From contig JAANSK020222193.1 in NCBI GenBank assembly GCA_011763485.2, forward strand, positions 1 through 60,693: a stretch of DNA of 60,693 nt, given 5' to 3'. This document shows positions 16,506 to 25,236 of this stretch, piece after piece. The stretch comes from Isoetes engelmannii. Taxonomy: Eukaryota; Streptophyta; Lycopodiopsida; Isoetales; Isoetaceae. Made by a program: the position numbers and the translations under genes. Every line of letters starts with the position of its first letter. Position 1 is the first letter of the stretch. A model generated the notes under the pieces. The model saw only the letters and a list, made by a program, of their open reading frames with translations. It was not told the DNA's origin and ran no database searches.

Positions 16506-18131
16506 CTATTGAGTCATACCCCTGGAAGTCTGGGCTGATGTGCCGGCTTCGTAGATTGGAGCCTCGCCGCTGATCGCCCGAGCGATCACCTTTTCCAACT
16601 CCTCGCGGCCGATCGGAACCGACCCGCCGAACTTGGCCTTGTGGCCTGCGGACCAGTCGGCAATGCCCTTGATCAGACCGCCAAACACCTCAGGCTTGAT
16701 CAGCTTGATCTTGTCGCTGATGGACGTGGTCAGATCGGCTCGAGAGCCAAGTCGACTGCCCAGCGAATAGAACGCCTGGGCCTGGTAGGGCGGGCGGATC
16801 GACACACCTTCGATACGGGAGACACCGTAGAGGGCATCAGCCATCTTGGCCGACTCGGTTTTCACGGCATCGACGCCGCCCTTCGCGAAAGCGTCGGCAA
16901 TCCTGGCTGCGCTGATCGTCGAGACTGCCTCGGCAAACTGCATCTGGAACGACGCCTGGTTGTGATCGCCATCGTTCTTGACCCCCCGTCCGGCAAGGCG
17001 CTGGAGGCGCTCCTTGTCCATGTCGTCGAGGCCTTCGGGCCCCTTGTCGACGACCTTTTCGGCCAATGGGTAGGCCATCGTCAGCATCGAGCCCATGTAA
17101 GCCGAAAACACGGCGGCCGCTTTCGGACCGACATGCGCCGCAGCCGCGCGGTCGATGGCGGCAGTAACGCCACCATGCGCATCGAAGTAAGGCGAACGCG
17201 CGCCATCCTTGCCGCTGGTCGTGTTGTAGATGTGAATGATTCGCCGCATGTCGTTAGACAGGGAATCCCATGTGCGCGGCTGCGGCCGCGGCGACTCGCT
17301 GTCGATCAGCTGGGAATCATCGGCGTCGAAGGTTTCGGGGTGCGCCCGGAGAAACGAGGTCACGAATGCATCGCCGACCTTGTCGTTGTTTCGGGTCATC
17401 AGACGCTTGGAAAACAGCTCGACATCGTCCTCGACGTAGTACATCCGGACGCGACCAGCGAGAGCGGAACTGCCTTTCTGGGCGAAGGCGCCATCCGCAG
17501 CGCCCATGTTGCCGGTGAGCCCCACGAAAAAGTGGGTGTAATCGTGGCCCTGGTAGACCTTGTTTCGAATGAGGCCCAGAAGTGCAGACTGGACCGATTC
17601 GTGCGCGCAGGCGACATCGTCGAGAAGGAGGAGGCCGGCAGCGGCTTTCTTGGCCGAGTCGAAGCGCTCATACGGAATCTTGGTCATGACGTCGCCTTTG
17701 CCGTCGGCTCCTTTGCGGCGATCGTAGAGGCCACCCATCGTCATGTTCGAGATCTCGCCGGCCATTTCCTGGGTGACGATGACGAAATCGTTCTTGGAAA
17801 GCGCGAAGTCGGCCGGCGGGTTCGAGACCACATTCAGGCCGGTGAGCTCCGCGAACTTCTTGGCGGCGAGCTCGAAGCTGGTGGACTTTCCGTGGCCAGG
17901 CGGCCCTTTCAGGTGGACCCCGACGAAATTGGCGTCGTTGGCACCGCGGGTCGAGAAGAACGGGGCTCCCGTATACGCCTGGTAGGCCTGCTCGATCTTG
18001 ACCTTGAACGCCGCATCCTTGGTGGTCCGGTGAAAGTCCTCGAGCATGGCGACAACGATCTCGGCCATGGCCTGCTCAGTTTTCAACATCGGAAGGCCGG
18101 CAGCAGCTGCTCGCTGTGAACTGGCAGACAT
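16506..18131 (-). CDS. MoxR-type AAA+ ATPase
   Basis: A 541-residue AAA+ ATPase. Walker A is GPPGHGKST at residues 76-84 and Walker B is LLLLDD at 167-172; a sensor-1-like GLTGN follows at about 204. The C-terminal 250 residues are a helical extension not recognised as a known lid. MoxR-type ATPases work with VWA proteins in remodelling or metal-insertion complexes, and such a partner is encoded at 19047, with one solenoid gene (18229) between the two and divergent from this gene. The C-terminus ends SRGMTQ, not the GLGL tail. It has its own terminator. The ATPase call is firm; the substrate is unknown. Confidence 0.85.
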   Translation of the reverse strand: MSASSQRAAAAGLPMLKTEQAMAEIVVAMLEDFHRTTKDAAFKVKIEQAYQAYTGAPFFSTRGANDANFVGVHLKGPPGHGKSTSFELAAKKFAELTGLNVVSNPPADFALSKNDFVIVTQEMAGEISNMTMGGLYDRRKGADGKGDVMTKIPYERFDSAKKAAAGLLLLDDVACAHESVQSALLGLIRNKVYQGHDYTHFFVGLTGNMGAADGAFAQKGSSALAGRVRMYYVEDDVELFSKRLMTRNNDKVGDAFVTSFLRAHPETFDADDSQLIDSESPRPQPRTWDSLSNDMRRIIHIYNTTSGKDGARSPYFDAHGGVTAAIDRAAAAHVGPKAAAVFSAYMGSMLTMAYPLAEKVVDKGPEGLDDMDKERLQRLAGRGVKNDGDHNQASFQMQFAEAVSTISAARIADAFAKGGVDAVKTESAKMADALYGVSRIEGVSIRPPYQAQAFYSLGSRLGSRADLTTSISDKIKLIKPEVFGGLIKGIADWSAGHKAKFGGSVPIGREELEKVIARAISGEAPIYEAGTSAQTSRGMTQ

Positions 18132-18182
18132 GAAAGAACCTCGTAGGAAAAGGGATCAACGACCGTGTGGCCGTACCGTACA

Positions 18183-18221
18183 CTGCACGCCGGTATAGTT
18201 GCAATAGCACACAACACGAGG
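18183..18221 (+). promoter_or_regulatory. Promoter/leader block before the first solenoid gene
   Basis: CTGCACGCCGGTATAGT with -10-like TATAGT at 18194-18199, followed by GCACACAACACGAGG leading into the ATG at 18229. It is nearly the same as the block at 19000-19040. The region also has to drive the divergent ATPase gene. Confidence 0.55.
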
Positions 18222-18228
18222 TCAAGAC

Positions 18229-18981
18229 ATGCGTATCGACGACGACCCGGACCCGGTGATCACGGCTGATGAGGTCATCCTTGAGCGGACTGCCGAGGGC
18301 CTGGTGCTGACCGTGCTCGGTGACAAGCCAAGCTTGAACGTGCGGCCCATGCGGTCATTGAAGGACCGGATCAAACCGTTGCTGACAAAGCTGGGCGTCA
18401 AAGCGAAGGAGATCTCGCTGCTGGTAACTCCTGATGCCAGCGGGCTTCTGATCCTCCCTCACGATCGCTGGGACAACCTCAAGGAGATCAGGGGAAATCC
18501 CGTCATCACTGGAGTTGCCGGTCAGAATCGCCTCGTGATGGGCAAGCTCCAGGTCATCGCAGGCGATGTTTCGATATTCAACGGGACAAGAGAATCTCTA
18601 CCGGTGCTGAGGGAAGTGCAGGGTGACCTAATGGTGGGCGATGACGTTGAAATTCCAGCACTGATGCTCGTGGGTGGCAGTTTGAGTGCGGGGGCCGACG
18701 CCAAGTTCGATAGCCTCGTTGCTGTTGGTGGTTACGTGCAGAACCTCGAATCAGCGCCAAATCTCGAAGTCGCCGGCCAGTCGCTCATAGGCCGCGACCG
18801 GTTGCGTGTAAGCCTCGACCTGCCGAACGAAAGGGTGCGAACGAATGTGGGTCATACTGAGGCGATCGCAATCGGAAGACGGGCGATCACAATGGCGGCA
18901 ATGTTCGTTGAGGCGCGAGAAGTCGGCGCCCAGATTTCTCAGCAGCTTGATGAAAACCGAGCGGAAGGCCTGGGGTTGTGA
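18229..18981 (+). CDS. Solenoid-repeat protein 1 (GLGL-tail family)
   Basis: First of 23 paralogues in the window (numbered here in map order), 250 aa, no signal peptide. The N-terminal region ends in a helix (SLKDRIKPLLTKLGVK) and a beta strand. About residues 75-190 carry five repeats, for example LPVLREVQGDLMV and IPALMLVGGSLSA, the spacing expected of a short beta solenoid or receptor-L-domain-like fold. The last repeat, APNLEVAGQSL, is followed by the helix IGRRAITMAAMFVEAR, an acidic linker and the end EGLGL. It stands alone between the AAA ATPase (divergent) and the VWA protein (65 bp downstream), each with its own promoter. Function unknown; a binding or adaptor module is my inference. 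Confidence 0.85.
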   Translation: MRIDDDPDPVITADEVILERTAEGLVLTVLGDKPSLNVRPMRSLKDRIKPLLTKLGVKAKEISLLVTPDASGLLILPHDRWDNLKEIRGNPVITGVAGQNRLVMGKLQVIAGDVSIFNGTRESLPVLREVQGDLMVGDDVEIPALMLVGGSLSAGADAKFDSLVAVGGYVQNLESAPNLEVAGQSLIGRDRLRVSLDLPNERVRTNVGHTEAIAIGRRAITMAAMFVEAREVGAQISQQLDENRAEGLGL

Positions 18982-18986
18982 GCGTT

Positions 18987-19040
18987 TTGCGTTCGTAAGC
19001 TGCACGCCAGTATAGTCGCACCAGCAAACAGCACAGGCGG
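18987..19040 (+). promoter_or_regulatory. Promoter of the VWA/metallopeptidase operon
   Basis: TTGCGT at 18987-18992, an 18-bp spacer and TATAGT at 19011-19016, followed by the shared leader CAGCAAACAGCAC and a GGCGGAAGG ribosome site before the ATG. This is the best -35/-10 pair of the recurring blocks. Confidence 0.6.
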
Positions 19041-19046
19041 AAGGAC

Positions 19047-20786
19047 ATGAGCGACGTCGGCAAAGCGGCACCGGTGGCGCAGGCGCGCCTGCAGGGAAAC
19101 AGCGATCTCCCGATCGGCCAGATCCAGCGCCATGTCGACCGTTACTGGCGCAGCGAACTGATTTCAAAGATTCGCCTGCCCGGCGGCGGAGGCCCTTCCC
19201 CGGAAGTCGCCAAGTACGGGGTCCTCGGGCATACGGCCGCCCAGATGGATGTGATCGTCTACGACCATCCCATGATGGTGAAGGCATTCCCGACGGCGTT
19301 TACCGATGGCCGGCAGATCTACTTCGCCGCGCCCTTCGCGCAAAAGCTGATCGAGGAGGAAATGACAAAGGGCACGCAGCCGGGCCTTTTCGTGATGATG
19401 CACGAGGCTGCCCATGCGGCATTCGGCCACTGTGAACGCCGGTTGAAGGACATCAAGGACAACCAGGTCAAGAACATCATCTTCGACACGGTGATCAACC
19501 CGCGCCTGGTAACCAGTTTCCCGCGCGTGAAGCCAGGATCGCTTCGCGACTTCGGTCTGGCACTGACGCCGGACAAGATTGCGCAGTTCAAGGACATGAG
19601 CGAGGAGCGCGCGGCCTTGTTGTACGAGAAGGACCCCTCGCAGTTCATGCCGGAGCCTGAAGATGGCGATGGTGATCCACCCGGGAAAAGCGGTTCCGGA
19701 CAGGGGGCACGACGCCAAGGGAAGGCCGGCAAAACGGGAAAGGGCTCCCCTGGTTCAGCGTCAGGTGACCCCGAAGGGGGCGAACCCGGCGACGGCGATG
19801 GAGAAGCCGGTGACGAGGAAGGCGACGGCGGCAACCACATCACCACGCCCGAAGGCCTCTCGAAGACGTTGCATGAAGCGGGGCTGGGTGAGGTTGCCGA
19901 CAAGATCGGTCTGCCGAAGCCGGGTGACAAGGCTGGCTTCGACAAGCTTCGAGAGGGGCTGCAGAAGCAGGCTCAGGAAGTCGCGCAGAAGGTAATGCGC
20001 GACGCCTCGGCCGCCAAGGCCGCCGGGTCCCGCATGCCGGGCGCCCATCTTAATGACGCCTACCTCGAAGCGATCGGCTTGACGCTCAAGCCGAAGCTGA
20101 ACTGGAAGATCGAACTGCGTAAGGCGTTGCAGCTCGGCGGTAGTCGGTTCGGCGTTCACCCCGACAGCCCGGATGAAATCCGCTACGTGGCACCGGCGGT
20201 CTTCGGCATGGAAAGCTCGCCCTGGGTACCCAGCATCGCGCCCACCCGCAGATCGGATGCAAAGGTTCTGGTGATCACCGATACCAGCGGCAGCATGGGC
20301 AGCGGTGAGCTGCAGCAGGTGATCGACGAGATCTACGGCATGGCCAAGTCCGCAACCCGGGACCAGCCCGACATTGTTTCGTACTGGGCCGATACCGCAT
20401 TGCGAGGCAATCCCGTCCAGATCACAGCCCGCAATCTCAACCAGGTGTTCTCGGCCGCCAAGCCATCGATGAACGTGGCCGGGCGAGGTGGTACCGACCT
20501 TCACAACTGCATGCAGCAGGCCGCCGATCGTCACGCGCGCGAGTTCGCCCAAGGGAAAATCGCGGCGATCGTCTATTTCAGTGACCTCGGCGACAGTCCG
20601 CCGCCGCCGCCGGTGATCAAGGGGAAGATGCCGCAGGTCATATTCGTGACCATGGAGGGCATGAACAACCCTGGCTTCGAGGGTGGTGTCGCGTCCTACG
20701 CGAAGGTCGTCGAGATCAACCGCGGGTCGACTGTGCAGATCAACGACGAACCGCAGCCACGTGCAGCGGCTTCGATGTCGAACTGA
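19047..20786 (+). CDS. HExxH metallopeptidase-like plus VWA domain protein (DUF2201 type)
   Basis: A 579-residue soluble protein of two domains. The N-terminal part has the zinc-protease motif HEAAH at residues 119-123 with a further His at 128, as in the DUF2201 N-terminal metallopeptidase-like domain. A Gly/Asp/Glu-rich disordered linker spans about 195-265. The C-terminal VWA-like domain (about 395-560) keeps a metal-ion-dependent adhesion site: DTSGS near 412, GGTD near 481 and SDLGD near 513. Such proteins are usually encoded beside a MoxR-type ATPase, as here. It is the head of a coupled run with three solenoid genes (gap 12 bp, then overlaps), which ties the family to this pair. Confidence 0.88.
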   Translation: MSDVGKAAPVAQARLQGNSDLPIGQIQRHVDRYWRSELISKIRLPGGGGPSPEVAKYGVLGHTAAQMDVIVYDHPMMVKAFPTAFTDGRQIYFAAPFAQKLIEEEMTKGTQPGLFVMMHEAAHAAFGHCERRLKDIKDNQVKNIIFDTVINPRLVTSFPRVKPGSLRDFGLALTPDKIAQFKDMSEERAALLYEKDPSQFMPEPEDGDGDPPGKSGSGQGARRQGKAGKTGKGSPGSASGDPEGGEPGDGDGEAGDEEGDGGNHITTPEGLSKTLHEAGLGEVADKIGLPKPGDKAGFDKLREGLQKQAQEVAQKVMRDASAAKAAGSRMPGAHLNDAYLEAIGLTLKPKLNWKIELRKALQLGGSRFGVHPDSPDEIRYVAPAVFGMESSPWVPSIAPTRRSDAKVLVITDTSGSMGSGELQQVIDEIYGMAKSATRDQPDIVSYWADTALRGNPVQITARNLNQVFSAAKPSMNVAGRGGTDLHNCMQQAADRHAREFAQGKIAAIVYFSDLGDSPPPPPVIKGKMPQVIFVTMEGMNNPGFEGGVASYAKVVEINRGSTVQINDEPQPRAAASMSN

Positions 20787-20798
20787 CCCCTGACGACC

Positions 20799-21425
20799 GT
20801 GATCCTGAAGGAACCCCAGTGCCGGAACATCATCGCAGGCGTGTCCCGCTTCAGCGATGGAACCGTGGGGTTGAGGATGGGCAGGACGGCGGTCCACTAC
20901 ATTTCGCTCGTCGACGAGCTGAAGGGAAAGCGGGTCAAGCCTGAGGATGTCGTCAAGATCGTGGGTGGTCTCAATGGCCATTCGAGTGACCAATGGCCGT
21001 CAGTTCGTGAGATTCATGGCGACGGTATGCATGTCGTGCTGCGCAGCAAAATGCCGGCGCTGGTACGCGTTATCGGCGCGCTTCATCTGGTTAAGGGCGC
21101 TGAAGCGAGACGCTTGAGGGAAGTTGGTGGCGATCTCGCCACCGAGATTTCGTTGCCGGAACTGATCAGCGTTAGCGGCAGTGCCTGTCTGAAAAATGGG
21201 GCTCAAGCCCCGAGGCTGTTGTTCGTCGGATCGGCACTGCTTGCCGAGGGCGAGGTAGTTGTGAATGCGGACTGCACAGCGATGATGGGCGCGCACAAGG
21301 TTCATGAAGCCTTGAGCAATCATGAAACCCACAGCCGTACAACCGCGGTACGCCTGGCCGGCGCCATCGAGCGAATCACCGAGGCGGAAACGGAAGGCGC
21401 GTTGGGCCCGGACGCGCTCCTGTGA
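20799..21425 (+). CDS. Solenoid-repeat protein 2 (GLGL-tail family)
   Basis: A 208-residue paralogue starting at GTG 12 bp after the VWA gene. Repeats run from about residue 65 to 150: MPALVRVIGALHLV, REVGGDLATEISLPELISV, then the conserved last unit APRLLFVGSALL. The C-terminal helix (MMGAHKVHEALSNHE) is longer than usual. The acidic linker AETEG leads to the end GPDALL, a variant of the tail. Translational coupling with the metallopeptidase/VWA gene is likely because no promoter block separates them. Confidence 0.82.
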   Translation: MILKEPQCRNIIAGVSRFSDGTVGLRMGRTAVHYISLVDELKGKRVKPEDVVKIVGGLNGHSSDQWPSVREIHGDGMHVVLRSKMPALVRVIGALHLVKGAEARRLREVGGDLATEISLPELISVSGSACLKNGAQAPRLLFVGSALLAEGEVVVNADCTAMMGAHKVHEALSNHETHSRTTAVRLAGAIERITEAETEGALGPDALL

Positions 21426-22129
21426 GCAAAACGTCGATCGGGGTGCGATTGAAGCCCCTTCGGGATGGGACCTGGCACGCATGGATCGACGGCGAGGATT
21501 ACCAGTCGCTGGGCGGCCCCATTGCCCAGCGGGCGCTTCGGGAGCGCGGTGTCGGGATGGACCGGATCTCAGAGATCAGTGGCAACCTGATTGTTCACAA
21601 AACAGACACGCTCTACGCGCTGAGCGAGGTAAGCGGGAACGTCATCATCGCGGACCGGGCAGCGACCTGGAATGCTCCGAACCTCAAGTCGGTCAAGGGT
21701 GACGTGGCAATTCGCGGTGATGCAGCCAACAACTCGCTGACCAAGGTTGGCGGCAATCTTGCGTTGCTACGAAACGCTGAGGCCAACGGGGTCACAACGG
21801 TGGTGGGCGACCTGATGATGGACCAGGCGCGCGCCAGAAAGCTGCTGGCGGTGGGCGGGACTGCAAGCGTTGACCGCTTCGCGGAGTTGCCTAACCTGCG
21901 ATTCATTGGGGGTGGGATCGAGGCGGTCTCGGACGGCTACCGAGCGGCCCACAAGATCGTGCGAAACCCGGTCAACGAGCAGGCGCTGATCGGTATCGGC
22001 AAGTCCGCGGCTTTGATGTCGGGTCTCGACTGGTCCCGCAGGATGGAACGGCAGATCGAGGCCAAGGCCGCCAGGATCTCGGATGAAGAACGTCAGGCGA
22101 TCGCCTATGCAGGGCCCCTGGCCCTATGA
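21422..22129 (+). CDS. Solenoid-repeat protein 3 (GLGL-tail family)
   Basis: 235 aa; its GTG overlaps the preceding stop as GTGA. The N-terminal helix is IAQRALRERGVGMDRI. Six repeats follow (about 52-160), including ISGNLIVHK, APNLKSVKGDVAI, VGGNLALLRN and LPNLRFIGGGIE as the last unit. The helix IGKSAALMSGLDWSRRM begins the C-terminal segment, and the end is YAGPLAL. The GNL and GGN turns are the cleanest in the family and are useful for building a profile. Confidence 0.85.
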   Translation: MSKTSIGVRLKPLRDGTWHAWIDGEDYQSLGGPIAQRALRERGVGMDRISEISGNLIVHKTDTLYALSEVSGNVIIADRAATWNAPNLKSVKGDVAIRGDAANNSLTKVGGNLALLRNAEANGVTTVVGDLMMDQARARKLLAVGGTASVDRFAELPNLRFIGGGIEAVSDGYRAAHKIVRNPVNEQALIGIGKSAALMSGLDWSRRMERQIEAKAARISDEERQAIAYAGPLAL

Positions 22130-22896
22130 CGCAAGCCCAGTTTGCCCGGTTCATCAGGAGTTTGCCCAGCACGGCGAGCAAGAGCTTCTACAAGAGAAAC
22201 GAAGACGGCTCTGTCGAACTGCAAGGAAGTCTCGTCAACGTCACGGGCCTGATCGGTATCGGCTTCCCGATTGAGGATCTGCGCCGAATACGCGGTGACC
22301 TGGTGATCGAGTCTGACGCCCGTTCATCCCTGCGATTCTCTCAGCTTCAAAAGATTGACGGAGCGTTGACCGTCCGTGGCAACAACTTCGATCTTGGCTT
22401 CCCTGCTCTCGTGGACGTTGGGCGTCACTGCCATCTGGGCGGGCGCATTGAGATCCCGAACCTCAGTGTGGTGTGGGGCGATCTAAAAATCGGCAGGCAA
22501 CCTGGCTTGCAACTGCCGAAACTGCGCCATATTGCTGGCGACCTTGATGTTCAGTGGCGCGCTGACGTGGCGCCCCTCGTTTTACCCAGTCTTCGGGGCG
22601 TCGGACGATTCATTGGCTTGATGTGTGTCTCGGATAAGGGGGCAATCCACGATTCCGGCGATTCCCAGGTTGTGCTCGAGTTACCAAGGCTTCTGTTCAC
22701 CGGACGGCCGTTCGATCCGTTCAACGCAACATTCACGAGCCCGTCCTACGACGTGATTGAGGACGACAGGCACCAGGCTTCCTTTCTCAACGCCACGGCG
22801 AACCTTGACCACCTGCTGATCAACGGGATCGACGGATTGGCCAGCGACATCGGGCCCGAGCCGGATAGCGCACCGGATTACTCGCTGGGCCTGTAA
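22126..22896 (+). CDS. Solenoid-repeat protein 4 (GLGL-tail family)
   Basis: 256 aa; ATGA overlap with the gene before. Repeats at about 55-165 include IRGDLVIESD, IDGALTVRGN, FPALVDVGRH, IPNLSVVWGDLKIG and LPKLRHIAGDLDV. After LPSLRGVGRFIGLM the sequence departs from the usual pattern with an insert (about 165-215), and the MGxxAA helix is not evident. The end DYSLGL keeps the tail. It closes the four-gene run started at 19047, and a strong hairpin follows at 22904. Confidence 0.83.
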   Translation: MTQAQFARFIRSLPSTASKSFYKRNEDGSVELQGSLVNVTGLIGIGFPIEDLRRIRGDLVIESDARSSLRFSQLQKIDGALTVRGNNFDLGFPALVDVGRHCHLGGRIEIPNLSVVWGDLKIGRQPGLQLPKLRHIAGDLDVQWRADVAPLVLPSLRGVGRFIGLMCVSDKGAIHDSGDSQVVLELPRLLFTGRPFDPFNATFTSPSYDVIEDDRHQASFLNATANLDHLLINGIDGLASDIGPEPDSAPDYSLGL

Positions 22897-22903
22897 ACAG
22901 GGT

Positions 22904-22930
22904 CCACGTGCGGCCGATAGCCGCACGTGG
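22904..22930. terminator. Hairpin between convergent genes
   Basis: CCACGTGCGG, a 7-base loop, then its exact complement. It lies 7 bp after the stop of solenoid gene 4 and 10 bp before the end of the convergent small gene. There is no T-run, so factor-independent termination is uncertain. Confidence 0.55.
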
Positions 22931-22940
22931 AGGAACGTGC

Positions 22941-23258
22941 TCAGGAATTCAGCAGGGTCTGCTGAGGCGTGACGCCGGCCGCGGCACCAGATGCCCCGTT
23001 CTGGGTGAACGCCAGCACCGTCGCCGTCTTGCGGGCTGCGCGCGGTGCGCGACTGGCCTTGCCCTTGGTCTTCGCAGGGACCACCGGCTGCGTGGCTGCC
23101 TTCATCTGTTCACCGAGGGAGCTCGACATCGCATCCAGGTCCGAGATGCACTCGGCGATGGTCGCTCCCAGATCGGGAGCACGCGAGGCTGCCACCTCGA
23201 GGATCTGCCGGATTCCGAACAGCTTGGTCCGCTGGCCCATGATTTCGTGAATACCCAT
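22941..23258 (-). CDS. Small basic protein, 105 aa
   Basis: I choose the ATG at 23256-23258, which has GGAGGCAAGCGAC upstream, over a longer frame. The first 60 residues form helices (ILEVAASRAPDLGATIAEC); the rest is Lys/Arg/Ala-rich (KTKGKASRAPRAARK), as in nucleoid- or RNA-binding tails, and ends TLLNS. No family is recognised. It diverges from the methyltransferase gene and shares a promoter block with it. Confidence 0.65.
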   Translation of the reverse strand: MGIHEIMGQRTKLFGIRQILEVAASRAPDLGATIAECISDLDAMSSSLGEQMKAATQPVVPAKTKGKASRAPRAARKTATVLAFTQNGASGAAAGVTPQQTLLNS

Positions 23259-23280
23259 GTCGCTTGCCTCCGTATGGCTG

Positions 23281-23338
23281 GATGGTGTAACTATACTAGC
23301 ATACAACGCACGAGCGAATGAGCAGGGTTTCACCCTGC
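23281..23338. promoter_or_regulatory. Divergent promoter block and leader hairpin
   Basis: Going right, TATACT with GCATACAACGCACGAGC resembles the common block; going left, the complement reads CTAGTATAGTTAC. A hairpin GCAGGG-tttca-CCCTGC (23322-23338) follows in the leader of the methyltransferase gene, 20 bp before its start. Confidence 0.45.
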
Positions 23339-23357
23339 GGCTAATCAGGGAGCGAGC

Positions 23358-24104
23358 ATGAAGATCAACAGCGATGTCATGAGGGTGCTGAGCCGGGCCA
23401 GCACCGACGGTTGCGGTGTGCGGTTGAACGATCAGCTCGACCGAAAACTGTACGAGCAGGTCAACAAGGTTCTTGAGGCCGCCGGTGGACGGTGGAACCG
23501 GAAGACCGGGGCGCATGTGTTTGACTCATGCGCAGAAGCGCGGATGGATCAGTTACTGCTTACGGGCGAGGTCGCGGTACCCAAGGACGAGTTCGAATTC
23601 TTCCCCACGCCGGCGAATATCGTCGATCGCATGTTGGAAATCGCCGGGATCAGGGCGGGCATGAAGGTCCTCGAGCCGCATGCAGGCCGGGGCAATATCG
23701 CGATCCCGTGTGCGGAGAGAGGCGCAGCGGTGTCCTGCATCGAACTGATGCCGGAGAACGCCAGAGCGCTTGCGGGTGACGTTCGATTGGCCAGTGTTGT
23801 CGAAGCCGACTTCCTGAGTGTGGCGCCGTCGCGAGAATACGACGCGGTCCTGCTCAACCCGCCATTCAGCCGGCAGGCCGACATCCGGCACATGATTCAC
23901 GCCCTGAAGTTCGTTCGCCCAGGCGGTGTCCTGATCGGGATCATGTCCGCCGGTGTTTGCTACCGCGACAACACGCTGACCCGCGATTTCCGGGATCTGA
24001 TCGGCGAGCAGGGTGGCATCATCGAGATGCTCCCTGAGGGCGCTTTCAAGGCGTCAGGAACGATGGTGAGGACCGCAATGGTGACGCTGCACCATGTCCG
24101 GTAA
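23358..24104 (+). CDS. SAM-dependent (likely N6-adenine) methyltransferase
   Basis: 248 aa. Motif I VLEPHAGRGNIA is at about residues 104-115 and the catalytic NPPF at about 168-171, the pattern of adenine-N6 methyltransferases with the amino-methyltransferase order (SAM motif first). The N-terminal 80 residues form a small extra domain (LNDQLDRKLYEQVNKVLEAAGGRW) seen in phage and plasmid enzymes. No restriction partner is adjacent, so it is an orphan enzyme that may protect the element's DNA or modify RNA. The next gene overlaps it by 11 bp. Confidence 0.82.
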   Translation: MKINSDVMRVLSRASTDGCGVRLNDQLDRKLYEQVNKVLEAAGGRWNRKTGAHVFDSCAEARMDQLLLTGEVAVPKDEFEFFPTPANIVDRMLEIAGIRAGMKVLEPHAGRGNIAIPCAERGAAVSCIELMPENARALAGDVRLASVVEADFLSVAPSREYDAVLLNPPFSRQADIRHMIHALKFVRPGGVLIGIMSAGVCYRDNTLTRDFRDLIGEQGGIIEMLPEGAFKASGTMVRTAMVTLHHVR

Positions 24105-25236
24105 CCCTGGGTTGCACTACAGCACGGTCGCCATCGAGGCCTTCAGGAAGGACAGGGTCGAGATGACCCGGGCCTACAACGGGCAGGCCGGAAGGTCTTC
24201 AATCGGTCGGGACCTGCTGAAGCTGAACATCGAGATGGTGGAACTGATGGCGGAACTGCTGATGCAGGCAGAAAAGTTTCAGATGCCGCCTGCAGGCCAA
24301 CTCATGGAACGCGGCTCATTGCCGGAAATCGACGCGGCATTCTTTCTTCGGCTGCCTTATCCCATCGTCGCGCTCGAATACCCCTGCGAATGCGATCTCC
24401 CTGTGACCAAATTCACGACGGACCGGTCGAGCAAGCGAATTGCCTTGGCGGCCGAGCTCACGCCGGGGCTGATCGACAGGCTCGTGGGCATGGGATTCAT
24501 TGCAAGTTCGGTTTCTGAAGCAGTCGTCCGCCAGCCAGCTGCGCTTGCCTCAGCTACGCGCACGATCCTGATGGACATGGGTCGGAAGGCTTTCGCAATC
24601 TTCTCGGTGTCGTGGTTCGACGGATCGAACGTCTGGGAGCCTGCCATCGGAGCGGTTTGTGCGGGGCCCAGCACGTCAATCGCACGCGTGACCGCCCAGA
24701 TCGAGGCGCCTGAGCTGGTGGCGATGGGACTGTCGTCTCCGGGAGCCACCAACAGGCTTGATGGGGTGAGCCTGTTCCACCCGGTGGCGATGTCGGTTGA
24801 ATGCGATGTGCGCGGATGGAGCGCAGAGGATGGGATCATGCAGATCCGCCGGAACCTCGGCGATGAGGTTTGGACGACGTTGCAGCTGCTGATGGTGCTC
24901 AACTGCAGCAACATCGAATGCCCGGTTACCCGGGGACCCAAGTTCATCAACGAGAAGCGACGCAAGAAAGGTCTGCCACCGCTGTTCGACTATCGGGTGC
25001 TGACGGTCACCGGCGAGGTCAGTGTGGCCGGGCCGGCGGACGGTGCCGGCGGCCACGCATCACCGAGATTGCACTGGCGCCGCGGTCACATCCGACGGCT
25101 TGCGACGGGAACGGACACGCCAAGGATGGTGTGGGTGCGGGCGGCAGTGGTGGGTTCCGCCGCGCTCGGCAGCATCGACAAGCACTACAGGGTTCAACCG
25201 GCCGCTTACGAGCGACGTCAGAGCGAGAGGCCGTAG
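24094..25236 (+). CDS. Phage/plasmid-type conserved protein with GHASPR...RRGHIRR motif
   Basis: 380 aa, soluble. The C-terminal part has GGHASPRLHWRRGHIRRL followed by VWVRAAVVG, a signature I know from hypothetical proteins of phages and mobile elements (G-x-H-x-S-P-R-x-H-x-R-R-G-H-x-R). A Cys pair with NIE (LNCSNIECP) and FINEKRRKKGLPP precede it. The many His/Arg residues suggest nucleic acid or metal contact, but the function is unknown. It overlaps the methyltransferase gene by 11 bp and ends inside the convergent solenoid gene 5 (19 bp overlap). Confidence 0.75.
   Translation: MSGNPGLHYSTVAIEAFRKDRVEMTRAYNGQAGRSSIGRDLLKLNIEMVELMAELLMQAEKFQMPPAGQLMERGSLPEIDAAFFLRLPYPIVALEYPCECDLPVTKFTTDRSSKRIALAAELTPGLIDRLVGMGFIASSVSEAVVRQPAALASATRTILMDMGRKAFAIFSVSWFDGSNVWEPAIGAVCAGPSTSIARVTAQIEAPELVAMGLSSPGATNRLDGVSLFHPVAMSVECDVRGWSAEDGIMQIRRNLGDEVWTTLQLLMVLNCSNIECPVTRGPKFINEKRRKKGLPPLFDYRVLTVTGEVSVAGPADGAGGHASPRLHWRRGHIRRLATGTDTPRMVWVRAAVVGSAALGSIDKHYRVQPAAYERRQSERP

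Noticed and set aside
16641-18119. A 492-codon open frame on the plus strand
   Set aside because: Antisense shadow of the AAA ATPase, a by-product of high G+C.
19761-20993. A 410-codon open frame on the minus strand
   Set aside because: Antisense to the VWA/metallopeptidase gene and crosses into the next gene.
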